22,053 nucleotides of DNA, from positions 1 through 22,053 of the IMG/VR virus record IMGVR_UViG_3300042453_002992; one strand, 5' to 3'. Made by a program: the position numbers and the translations under genes. The stretch is from a virus. The notes below the pieces were generated by a model. It was not told the DNA's origin. It did not search any database and was given only the letters and a program-made list of their open reading frames with translations. This document shows positions 12,090 through 17,986 of the stretch, one piece after another; the first letter of the stretch is position 1, and every line of letters starts with the position of its first letter.

Positions 12090-12328
12090 CACGCCAGCCC
12101 CCGAGCCGCCACCACTGCCAGCATCCCGGCAGCGAACGACAGCAGTGCGATGACCGCCCCTGTCCAGTCCAGCCGCGACCGGTCGCGCTCGATGCGCCGG
12201 GGTCCTGCCTGCACACGCCCGGAGCGGCGCACCCGTTCCCAGGCGCGTTCGTTGTGCTCGTGCACCATCAGCAGGGTCGGAACCCAGCGGCCGTCGGGCG
12301 CGGTCGGCGCCCACTGTGTGTCTCTCAT
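12086..12328 (-). CDS. Small C-tail-anchored membrane protein
   Basis: An 80-residue protein, ATG at 12328 in an ATGA overlap with the PEP-CTERM gene. Residues 1-60 are polar and strongly basic (RRSGRVQAGPRRIERDRSR). Residues 62-77 form a single membrane segment (WTGAVIALLSFAAGMLAVVA) with only three residues after it. This topology puts the basic domain in the cytoplasm. Function unknown; one of several small membrane proteins in the operon. Confidence 0.7.
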   Translation of the reverse strand: MRDTQWAPTAPDGRWVPTLLMVHEHNERAWERVRRSGRVQAGPRRIERDRSRLDWTGAVIALLSFAAGMLAVVAARGLAW

Positions 12329-13008
12329 GTCGTCCTCCTGCGGGCCACGGCCCACACGCCGGCCAGGCCGGCCAGCATCAGCGCCCAGGTGCTGGGCTCG
12401 GGGATCGGCTCGACCGTCTCGGGCAGCAGCGGCAGTGCCGCGGCGCCGGTGTCGGCCGTCCAGTCGATCTGCTGCACGTCACGCTCGCCGCCGGCCAGCG
12501 CGCGCAGCTGCGGCTCGTCGCGCTGCAGGTCGCCCAGGCGCTGCGCCCAGCTGGTGCCGCCGGTGCCGCCCGGCACCTCGAGTACCTGGCCGACCGGCTG
12601 CTCGGGCGGCGGCTGCGTCGTCAGGCCGGCGCGCGTCACGCGGCTGACGTTGCGGCACACGGTCGGCACGATCAGGCAGTGGCCCTGCTCGCAGTACACC
12701 AGGCCGCGCTCGACGGCCCGGGCCGGCCAGCCGGCGCGCGAGACGCTGCGGCACACGGTGCCGCCGCCGAAGTGCATGTCGCGCAGGCCCTCGTACCGGT
12801 AGGCGCCGGCGATGCCGTCGCGGGTGATGGTGGCGATCTCGTCGTACCGGCGGGCGGCCATGCGGGCCTTCAGCGCCTGGCGAGCGGCGACGGGGATGTC
12901 TTGGTAGCGGTCGACGGCCGCGACCACGTCGCCGGTAAACGGGTTCGCGCCCGGGCGGTCCCAGGAGCAGGCGGCCACGGTGGCGGCCAGGGCGGCGGCG
13001 GCGATCAC
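12325..13008 (-). CDS. Phage-encoded PEP-CTERM protein (MHFG type)
   Basis: A 227-residue secreted protein. The GTG at 13008 overlaps the upstream stop (GTGA). The N-terminus is a short hydrophobic signal with a lipobox-like VAAC at Cys14, although it has no basic residues in front. The middle contains MHFGGGTVCRSVSRAGW and GLVYCEQGHCLIVPTVC with six Cys. The C-terminus is a textbook PEP-CTERM sorting signal: PEPSTWALMLAGLAG, a membrane helix, then RRR. I recall an MHFG family of PEP-CTERM proteins with this pattern. In hosts with exosortase, such proteins are cut after PEP and displayed on or released from the surface. A role in surface remodelling or superinfection exclusion is conceivable. 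Confidence 0.85.
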   Translation of the reverse strand: MIAAAALAATVAACSWDRPGANPFTGDVVAAVDRYQDIPVAARQALKARMAARRYDEIATITRDGIAGAYRYEGLRDMHFGGGTVCRSVSRAGWPARAVERGLVYCEQGHCLIVPTVCRNVSRVTRAGLTTQPPPEQPVGQVLEVPGGTGGTSWAQRLGDLQRDEPQLRALAGGERDVQQIDWTADTGAAALPLLPETVEPIPEPSTWALMLAGLAGVWAVARRRTT

Positions 13009-13256
13009 TGGCGCGGCTCCAGGTGGAACCGGTGATAGACGGCCGAGCCGAAGGCCAGCGCGCGCTCGCGCCGGGCCTGGCCGGCGGCCACCAGCCGGTC
13101 CAGGGCCTGGCGCTCGTCCAGGCTGAGGTAGCAGGTGTCCAGGCCGTCGATGTGTTGCAGGCGCTTCCGGTCCTCGTCCAGCGTCGGCAGCGGCGCCGGC
13201 CGGCCGCGCAGCAGGCGCTGCAGGGCGCCGACGATCCATCCCGTGATGCTCACCAT
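13005..13256 (-). CDS. Small early protein with amphipathic N-terminus
   Basis: An 83-residue protein. The ATG at 13256 overlaps the upstream gene by 7 nt; GTG at 13253 would give a 4-nt overlap instead. The N-terminus MVSITGWIVGALQRLLRG looks like a membrane-binding or short transmembrane helix, followed by a charged domain (LDEDRKRLQHIDGLDTC and ERQALDRLVAAGQARRE). It may be a small membrane-attached protein. No family recognised. Confidence 0.6.
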   Translation of the reverse strand: MVSITGWIVGALQRLLRGRPAPLPTLDEDRKRLQHIDGLDTCYLSLDERQALDRLVAAGQARRERALAFGSAVYHRFHLEPRQ

Positions 13257-13789
13257 CTCGCTTCCTCCATCTGCGCCACGTCGGCATCGGCAGGTGCGGC
13301 CTGGCCGCTCCAGGGCGGCGGCGCGTCGACCGTGGTGCCGGACTGTGGAAACGGCCAGTGCCCGGCCGCCTTCGCCATCAGGTCGTTGATGACGACCTCG
13401 GACCAGTCGGCCGCGGCCATCGCGGTCGGGCGGTCAACCAGACGCGCCAGCTCGTCCATGACGGCGACGCCTTCTCGGGCCGCCACGTACTCGAGGCCGC
13501 TGAAGCCCACGCGGCGCGTCCGGCGGTAGCGGTCGATGACCGCCTGCATCGTGGCCACCTGGCACGTCATCTCGGCTTGGCCGACGCCCAGCATCTCAGC
13601 TACCCGCGCCCATGTCAGCACCCCGCCGGCCATCTGCCACATCGTCTCGGCCGTGGCGCGGCCTTCGGCCATGTCGGCGAGGTTCATCGAGTGCACCAGG
13701 CCCAGGTCGAGCAGCTGCTCGCGGTCCAGCCGCGGGCGCAGCCAGCGCGGCAGGGCGGGCACGGGCTGGCGGCGGCAGCGCTTACGCAT
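13250..13789 (-). CDS. Early phage protein conserved in Burkholderia-type phages
   Basis: A 179-residue protein. The ATG at 13789 overlaps the dNMP kinase stop by 8 nt and is preferred to a start at 13813. The opening MRKRCRRQPVP and the central MNLADMAEGRATAETMWQMAGGV belong to a protein type repeatedly found in Burkholderiales phage early regions, sometimes labelled Fis-like regulator without proof. It is helical and has no visible enzyme motif; the C-terminal 35 residues are Pro/Ala-rich. Function unknown. Confidence 0.68.
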   Translation of the reverse strand: MRKRCRRQPVPALPRWLRPRLDREQLLDLGLVHSMNLADMAEGRATAETMWQMAGGVLTWARVAEMLGVGQAEMTCQVATMQAVIDRYRRTRRVGFSGLEYVAAREGVAVMDELARLVDRPTAMAAADWSEVVINDLMAKAAGHWPFPQSGTTVDAPPPWSGQAAPADADVAQMEEARW

Positions 13790-14342
13790 ACCGGCGCTCG
13801 ACCGTCTCGGCAACGGCGCGCACCTGGTCGCGCAGATCGTGCAGCGTGCTGGTGTTGCAGATCGTCAAATCGCAGGCGATGCTGTCGACCTGCTGCTCGC
13901 TCACGTGCTCGGCCACGGCCGGCGCGTCGCGCAGCACCCGAACCAGCACGCCGCCCTGCTCACGCACCCAGGCGGCCTCGTTGCGGAAGCGCAGGTCGCT
14001 GATGACGATGTGCGAGGCCGCTGGTGTGCGGCCTGGGGCCAGGCCGGCGCGCGCCGCCAGGCAGCGCACCCAGTAGTCCGGGTCGTCGGCCCGGAGGGCC
14101 TGGCCGATGATCTGCATGTGCTGGCGGACGCTGCGGCCCAGCACCGGCAGGCTGATTTCCTTGAAGGCGCGGTCCGTCATCCAGTAGGTGTCGAAGTCGT
14201 GCAGGCGCAGCTGCGCCTCGACCATGACGCGGATGGGTGCGGCGAAGCTGTGCCGGACGTAGTCGTGCTCGGCCAGCATCTCGGCGACGGTGTCCTTACC
14301 AACCCCAGCGCGGCCGACGAGGCCGATTAGGCGGGTCTGCAT
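13782..14342 (-). CDS. Deoxynucleoside monophosphate kinase-like P-loop protein
   Basis: A 186-residue kinase. The Walker A motif GRAGVGKDT (about residues 9-17) is of the dephospho-CoA/dNMP kinase type, with Asp in the position after Lys as in T4 gene 1 product. LGRSVRQHMQIIGQALR and YWVRCLAARA are the following family segments, and VISDLRFRNEAAWVREQGG is the conserved Walker-B-like region. The product would phosphorylate dNMPs for phage DNA synthesis. The ATG at 14342 forms a TGATG joint with the previous gene. Confidence 0.85.
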   Translation of the reverse strand: MQTRLIGLVGRAGVGKDTVAEMLAEHDYVRHSFAAPIRVMVEAQLRLHDFDTYWMTDRAFKEISLPVLGRSVRQHMQIIGQALRADDPDYWVRCLAARAGLAPGRTPAASHIVISDLRFRNEAAWVREQGGVLVRVLRDAPAVAEHVSEQQVDSIACDLTICNTSTLHDLRDQVRAVAETVERRYA

Positions 14343-14617
14343 CACAGGCTCCACAGATGAAACGCCAGCACGCCGACCAGGGCCAGCGCGGCGCCCACCA
14401 GCGCGCCCTTCAGCGCGTCCCCGGCCCGGCCGCGGCACTGGCCCGGCGTGGCGCACGCGCGGCGCCCCTGGTCGCAGTCGTTGACGCAGCGGCCTGGCAG
14501 CAGCACCTGCACCGGCCGGCCATCGACCGGCCGCAGGATGGGCCGATGCCGCGGCACGCGCGGCGCCAGCGTGCCGGGCTGGCTGTCGCCGGCGGGCGTG
14601 AATCTCCAGTCAGACAT
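14342..14617 (-). CDS. Small C-tail-anchored membrane protein
   Basis: A 91-residue protein starting at ATG 14617 with an 8-nt overlap of the upstream gene. The first 65 residues are soluble, with four Cys (CVNDCDQGRRACATPGQC) that could bind metal or form disulfides. Residues 70-88 are a membrane segment (ALVGAALALVGVLAFHLW). A long in-frame upstream extension is a shadow. Function unknown. Confidence 0.65.
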   Translation of the reverse strand: MSDWRFTPAGDSQPGTLAPRVPRHRPILRPVDGRPVQVLLPGRCVNDCDQGRRACATPGQCRGRAGDALKGALVGAALALVGVLAFHLWSL

Positions 14618-14879
14618 CCAGTGCCTCCAGTCGTTTCTGGTCGATGCGCAGCACGTAGGGCTGAGCTGGGTCATCGACGACGGCCAGGCCGCGTGCAACG
14701 GCGTAGGCGATGGCCTCGCGCGCCATGTCGACCACCTCTTCGCAGTGCTCGCGGGCGTCGACCATCGGCCGGCAATCCCAGGCCCGCAGGCCGCCGCTGC
14801 GAACGGCGACACCGAAGGACTGGATGTCCGCCACGACGGCCCGGTCCGCGATCCGCACGGCCAGCTGCTTCACGGTCAT
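14610..14879 (-). CDS. Small early phage protein, unknown
   Basis: An 89-residue soluble protein, ATG at 14879 in a TGATG joint (GTG at 14882 possible). It has an acidic helical middle (MVDAREHCEEVVDMAREAI) and ends YVLRIDQKRLEALDV. Position and size fit accessory early genes; no motif allows a functional call. Confidence 0.65.
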   Translation of the reverse strand: MTVKQLAVRIADRAVVADIQSFGVAVRSGGLRAWDCRPMVDAREHCEEVVDMAREAIAYAVARGLAVVDDPAQPYVLRIDQKRLEALDV

Positions 14880-15172
14880 CACTGCAGCGCCCCGCGCCCG
14901 CTGACGATGCGCTGGTGGTTCTCGCTGATGTTGTTGCGGAAGCCCAGGCCGTAGTTGGCCTCGACGGCCAGGATGCGGCCGTCGCGCTGCAGCGCATCCA
15001 GTGCGTCGCGCAGCGCGGCGCGCCCGCCCTGGACAATCACGGACAGCTGCGTCTCGATCTGCTCTGCCCGGAGGCCTGGCAGGATCGCCAGCAGCCGCAG
15101 AATCCGGCAGCGCTCGTCGCTGCCGGGCTCGTGGGGCTTGAGCCGGTGCAGGCTCAGGTCTTCCTTACTCAT
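14879..15172 (-). CDS. Winged-helix-like early phage protein
   Basis: A 97-residue protein. Residues 22-75 resemble a winged helix: RCRILRLLAILPGLRAEQIE, then ALRDALDALQRDGRILAVEANYGLGF, in which the last part would be the wing. It could bind DNA as a small regulator. The ATG at 15172 overlaps the upstream gene by 8 nt. The assignment is by pattern only. Confidence 0.65.
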   Translation of the reverse strand: MSKEDLSLHRLKPHEPGSDERCRILRLLAILPGLRAEQIETQLSVIVQGGRAALRDALDALQRDGRILAVEANYGLGFRNNISENHQRIVSGRGALQ

Positions 15173-15374
15173 GGGCTTCGCCTTGTTCGTGTTGTTGACG
15201 GGCGCGCGCGATCCGCCGCGCGCCGATGCGGGTCAGCGGCCCGGCCACGGGGTGCCGGAGCGCTGCAATCAGGTGGTGAGGCCAGCCGGGCTGCCAGTGC
15301 CGGGCGAAGCTGGCAGCGAGGTCCGCGTGCCGCGGCGCCAGCAGGGCCTGTAGTGACGGGCAGGGCGCGTTCAT
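15165..15374 (-). CDS. Small early protein, unknown
   Basis: A 69-residue protein with ATG 15374 in an ATGA overlap. It is rich in His, Trp, Arg and Ala (FARHWQPGWPHHLIAALRHP) and ends in a basic helical tail (RRIARARQQHEQGEAHE). No signal or membrane segment. Longer upstream frames are shadows of the neighbouring gene. Confidence 0.6.
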   Translation of the reverse strand: MNAPCPSLQALLAPRHADLAASFARHWQPGWPHHLIAALRHPVAGPLTRIGARRIARARQQHEQGEAHE

Positions 15375-15604
15375 CGGGCCGCCCGCCTGGCGTCCAGCCG
15401 CCGCAGGGCACGCCGGGTTTCGATGCGGGCCAGCTGGGCCCAGTGCGCGTCGCGCTGCCGGGCGTAGTCGCGCAGCGTGTCGCTGTCGAGCACGCCGTCG
15501 GCGTGCGCCTCGTCGATGGCACGGTCGCAGGCCTGGGCCTGGATCCGCAGCCACGTGGCGCGGGTGGCATCCAGCAGTCGCTGGGCGACGGTGGCGGCGT
15601 TCAT
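15371..15604 (-). CDS. Small helical early protein, unknown
   Basis: A 77-residue protein with ATG 15604 in an ATGA overlap. Strongly helical with many Ala, Arg and Asp (TVAQRLLDATRATWLRIQAQ, then ALRRLDARRAAR). No motif recognised. It belongs to the coupled leftward operon. Confidence 0.6.
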   Translation of the reverse strand: MNAATVAQRLLDATRATWLRIQAQACDRAIDEAHADGVLDSDTLRDYARQRDAHWAQLARIETRRALRRLDARRAAR

Positions 15605-15774
15605 GCGCACGCCTCCGGCCGCGCCGTGCAGTCCACACGCGGCGTGGGCACACCGGTGTCGGCCAGGGCCGGCACGTTGTCGGGCAGCGGGTCGCCGCCG
15701 CCGCAGCCGGCCAGCATCACGACCAGGAAGGCTACGACCGCAGCGGCGGCCAGGAAGCGGCCCGTGACGCTCAC
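15601..15774 (-). CDS. Small lipoprotein
   Basis: A 57-residue protein starting at a GTG (15774) overlapping the upstream stop (GTGA). It has a full lipoprotein signal: basic residue Arg6, hydrophobic core LAAAAVVAFLVVM and lipobox LAGC with Cys24. The mature part is only 34 residues with two further Cys (VDCTARPEAC). Expressed early from PL, it could be a superinfection exclusion lipoprotein, but that is inference from location and size. Confidence 0.72.
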   Translation of the reverse strand: MSVTGRFLAAAAVVAFLVVMLAGCGGGDPLPDNVPALADTGVPTPRVDCTARPEACA

Positions 15775-15962
15775 GGCTGGCCCCGCTGGGCGTCGCGCTG
15801 GGCGCGCAGGCAGTCGGCGAAGCGGGCGCGCTCGATGTCGCGCTGGCGGGCCAGGAGCATCTGCCGGCCCTGCTCGTGGCGGTAGGCCTGCAGGTAGTCC
15901 ATGCCGGTGGCGGCCTGGACGCGCGCCACGGCGTCGGCGCATGGGATCAGGGTCGGCGTCAT
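15771..15962 (-). CDS. First gene of the leftward early operon, unknown
   Basis: A 63-residue protein (MTPTLIPCADAVARVQ...). The ATG at 15962 is selected because GGAG lies 6 nt upstream; it is 22 nt from the expected PL start point. In-frame starts at 15974 and 15992 lie within or too close to that promoter. The protein is basic, helical and soluble (LLARQRDIERARFADCLRAQ). Being first after PL it could be an antiterminator, but no N-like arginine-rich motif is certain. Confidence 0.65.
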   Translation of the reverse strand: MTPTLIPCADAVARVQAATGMDYLQAYRHEQGRQMLLARQRDIERARFADCLRAQRDAQRGQP

Positions 15963-15990
15963 CGTGTGCTCCATCGGGTTGATGGAACGC

Positions 15991-16032
15991 ACGATACCGT
16001 TAGCGGTCTTAGCCTGTCAACCGGAAACGGTA
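15991..16032 (-). promoter_or_regulatory. PL promoter with two repressor operators
   Basis: Read leftward: TTGACA (16020-16015), 18-bp spacer, TATCGT (15996-15991). Two operators share the core ACCG-N4-CGGT: 16019-16032 (AACCGGAAACGGTA) over the -35 box, and 15995-16008 (TACCGTTAGCGGTC) over the spacer and -10 edge. The layout mirrors PR. It should drive the whole leftward operon into the cassettes and int. Confidence 0.85.
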
Positions 16033-16039
16033 CGCAAGA

Positions 16040-16055
16040 TGCGGCCTATGCCGCA
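16040..16055 (-). terminator. Hairpin after the repressor gene
   Basis: A perfect 6-bp stem TGCGGC-CTAT-GCCGCA lies about 20 nt beyond the repressor stop and just before PL. There is no good U-run on either strand, so termination would be weak; it might instead insulate the repressor transcript from PL. Confidence 0.4.
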
Positions 16056-16075
16056 ACATCCCTAACTTGAGGGTG

Positions 16076-16507
16076 TCAGGCCAGTTGGGGTTTCCGCGAC
16101 AGCAGTCGCACCAGCGCCGCGCGCGCTTTGACGCTGTCAGGGGCCGCGACAAGGGCTTGCAGTGCAAACGCGACAGCAGCCTGCTCAGAAGAATCAAGCG
16201 CGTCCAGCAGCGCCGCCAGCTGCTCGATCACAGCGTCAGGCTTCGGCGCGTAGGACTCGCTGGGCTCGCGGGCCGTTCTAAGTGGCTCGTCCGTCATCAA
16301 GCTGCTCATCGGGATGCGGAAATGATCCGCAATCAGGCCGAGCGACCGCATTGACGTACCTTCGACGCCCTCGCGAATGCGTTGCAGTGTCCCCCGGCCC
16401 ACAACGCGCACCTCCCGATGGATCGCGTCAATGGACGAGTCCGCGGGTAGGCCGCACAGAGCGCAGAGCCTACGCCACAACTCTGGAAGTTGATCCGGGC
16501 GACCCAC
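16076..16507 (-). CDS. CI-like repressor, short form without peptidase domain
   Basis: A 143-residue protein from GTG 16507; GTG 16540, 11 codons earlier, is an alternative. The N-terminal half is a helix-turn-helix of the CI/Cro type: ELWRRLCALCGLP, SSIDAIHREVRVVGRGTLQRIREG (recognition region) and SMRSLGLIADHFRIPMSSLM. The C-terminal half (ESYAPKPDAVIEQLAALLDALDSSEQ...) is helical and probably oligomerises. No LexA-type Ala-Gly cleavage site or Ser/Lys dyad is visible, so RecA-stimulated self-cleavage is unlikely and induction must work in another way. It lies between PL and PR, divergent from cro, and should bind the four ACCG-N4-CGGT sites to keep lysogeny. Confidence 0.8.
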   Translation of the reverse strand: MGRPDQLPELWRRLCALCGLPADSSIDAIHREVRVVGRGTLQRIREGVEGTSMRSLGLIADHFRIPMSSLMTDEPLRTAREPSESYAPKPDAVIEQLAALLDALDSSEQAAVAFALQALVAAPDSVKARAALVRLLSRKPQLA

Positions 16508-16530
16508 CCCCCAATGTTCAGGGACGCTCC

Positions 16531-16572
16531 AACCGGGCACGGTTGACGAACCTATACCGGAAGCGGTACATT
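16531..16572 (+). promoter_or_regulatory. PR promoter with two repressor operators
   Basis: TTGACG (16543-16548), 18-bp spacer, TACATT (16567-16572). Two operators with core ACCG-N4-CGGT: 16531-16544 (AACCGGGCACGGTT) touching the -35 box, and 16555-16568 (TACCGGAAGCGGTA) over the spacer and -10 edge. Spacing and placement match PL. The repressor promoter would run leftward from the same interval and has no strong boxes. Confidence 0.85.
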
Positions 16573-16580
16573 GTGGATTC

Positions 16581-16796
16581 ATGAACGCCGCGATCCCATC
16601 TGCAGAGCAGGTCCGCGCCGCCCTGAAGCGGGTGCCAACGGCTGACCTCGCCGACTTGGCGGCCTCCTCAGGGGTGCCCTTGCCGACCTTGGTCAAGGTG
16701 CGCAACGGGCAGACATCAAACCCGCGCATTGAGACCGTCCGCGCGGTGTGGCCCGCCCTGTGCGCCATGTCCATTTGCGGCGCTGCAGCTCCCTGA
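16581..16796 (+). CDS. Cro-like helix-turn-helix regulator
   Basis: A 71-residue protein with a helix-turn-helix (about 12-50: VRAALKRVPTADLADLAASS, then GVPLPTLVKVRNGQTSNPRI), typical of Cro or antirepressor-type regulators. It is the first gene from PR, opposite the repressor, as expected for cro. The ATG lies only 8 nt after the -10 box, so the mRNA should be leaderless or nearly so; no Shine-Dalgarno sequence is present. It likely represses PL and PR early in the lytic cycle. Confidence 0.8.
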   Translation: MNAAIPSAEQVRAALKRVPTADLADLAASSGVPLPTLVKVRNGQTSNPRIETVRAVWPALCAMSICGAAAP

Positions 16797-16840
16797 TGCT
16801 TTCGACCCTGTCTCCTCCCGACGGCTTTGCCGTCATTGGG

Positions 16841-16876
16841 CCCCCGTCGGCGCCGAGCCGGCGGGGGTATTTTTTT
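16841..16876 (+). terminator. Strong intrinsic terminator after cro
   Basis: An 11-bp stem CCCCCGTCGGC / GCCGGCGGGGG with loop GCCGA is followed by TATTTTTTT. A smaller GACGGC-TTT-GCCGTC hairpin sits just upstream (16819-16833). This resembles a tR1 site that lets only antiterminated transcripts reach the replication genes. Confidence 0.9.
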
Positions 16877-16890
16877 CGGTGAGGACCAAC

Positions 16891-17139
16891 ATGCCGCCGC
16901 GCCCGATGAAGAAGATCATCCTGCTTCCCCCGGTCAGAGAGACCGAAGAAGTCGAGGTGGCCCTTCTGCGGGCCGCCTGCCGGGCGCATTGCGCGCTGTC
17001 GGAAATCCGCCGGCGCGCCTACCGAATGTTCGTGTTCGGGGACCCGCACCAAGACGGGACGACTGTTCATGCCGACAGTGTGTTCCCCGACGGCGATCCA
17101 GTCGAGGAAACGAGCGCGACGCAAGGTGCTACACGATGA
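16891..17139 (+). CDS. Small early protein, unknown
   Basis: An 82-residue protein. The ATG at 16891 has GAGG 7 nt upstream and lies 14 nt after the terminator. It begins MPPRPMKKIILLPPV and continues with a helical part (EVALLRAACRAHCALSEIRRRAYRMFVF). No family recognised. The next gene starts in an ATGA overlap. Confidence 0.65.
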   Translation: MPPRPMKKIILLPPVRETEEVEVALLRAACRAHCALSEIRRRAYRMFVFGDPHQDGTTVHADSVFPDGDPVEETSATQGATR

Positions 17140-17462
17140 CGGCGCGCCGCAAGGAACCGCTCCCGGCGCACCTGCTGCGCCCCGCTGACCCGACAGTGCG
17201 GGACCGGGCCCGCCGCAAGGCGCCGGCAACGGTGTCCGCCGACTACCCGCCAGGCCACTTCACCGCGCTGCTGTGGCCGGCCACCAACTGGCCGCATGAG
17301 GGCTGGACGCCGCAGTGCGCGCGCGACCTGGCCCGCGATGCGCGCATCACGCGCACGTTCAGCGAGCTGGCCACGGGCGCGATCGACGCCGGGCGCGTGT
17401 GGCCGATGCTGTTGCCCAACACGCCGACGCATGACGCGCCGGGGCGGCTAAAGGCCAGATGA
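17136..17462 (+). CDS. Small early protein, unknown
   Basis: A 108-residue protein, ATG 17136 in an ATGA overlap and stop overlapping the HNH gene start (ATGA). Basic N-terminus (MTARRKEPLPAHLLRP), then FTALLWPATNWPHEGWTP and a helical domain (RDLARDARITRTFSELATGA). No clear motif. The coupling on both sides shows a real gene. Confidence 0.65.
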   Translation: MTARRKEPLPAHLLRPADPTVRDRARRKAPATVSADYPPGHFTALLWPATNWPHEGWTPQCARDLARDARITRTFSELATGAIDAGRVWPMLLPNTPTHDAPGRLKAR

Positions 17463-17983
17463 CCGACATGCAGGGCTTGCTTTCGGTTCCGATGGGCGAC
17501 GAGATAGAGGCGCTAGGGGCGCTCGACTGCGCGCATCTGAGCACCGAGGTTCGGCAGCGCGGCATCCGTGGGGGAGGGGTGCAGTTCCGGCACCAGTGCT
17601 TGAGCTGCGGCGCGGCGACCAGCAACCCGCTCAAGCAGTCTACGTTTGCTGTGCCGCCGCCGCTTTGGGATGAAAGCCTGGCGGACCAATGGGACCTTGA
17701 TCGGCGCATTGCATCGGCGCAGGCGTACGAGGCCAGGCTGGAGAAGAAGCGCCAGGAGGGTCGCTCACGACACGAGCAATACCTGCGCACCGAGCGATGG
17801 CAACAGTTGCGCGCTCGCGCGCTTCAGCGCGACGGGTACGTCTGCCAGGGTTGCCTTGAGAAGCCAGCGGTAGACGTGCACCACCTCACGTATGCCAACC
17901 ACGGAGACGAGCTGCTGTACCAGCTGGTCTCGCTGTGCAAGTCGTGCCATGAGCGCGCGCATCACAGAGGCAGTGGGCAGTAG
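17459..17983 (+). CDS. HNH nuclease with zinc-binding Cys motifs
   Basis: A 174-residue protein. Residues 44-53 have HQCLSCG, a possible first zinc site. The C-terminal domain (105-170) is a classical HNH: YLRTERWQQLRARALQRDGY, CQGC, VDVHHLTYANHGDE, and SLCKSCHERAH. The two CxxC pairs bind structural zinc and the His pair in VHHLTY is the catalytic site of the family. It lies just ahead of the replication gene. Such proteins may aid replication, recombination or packaging; the exact role is not readable here. Confidence 0.85.
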   Translation: MTDMQGLLSVPMGDEIEALGALDCAHLSTEVRQRGIRGGGVQFRHQCLSCGAATSNPLKQSTFAVPPPLWDESLADQWDLDRRIASAQAYEARLEKKRQEGRSRHEQYLRTERWQQLRARALQRDGYVCQGCLEKPAVDVHHLTYANHGDELLYQLVSLCKSCHERAHHRGSGQ

Positions 17984-17986
17984 TCC

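Noticed and set aside
14237-15982. Long + strand open frame of 581 codons over the early operon
   Set aside because: It lies opposite seven coupled - strand genes and reads as low-complexity Arg/Pro/Ala/Gly; a composition artefact.
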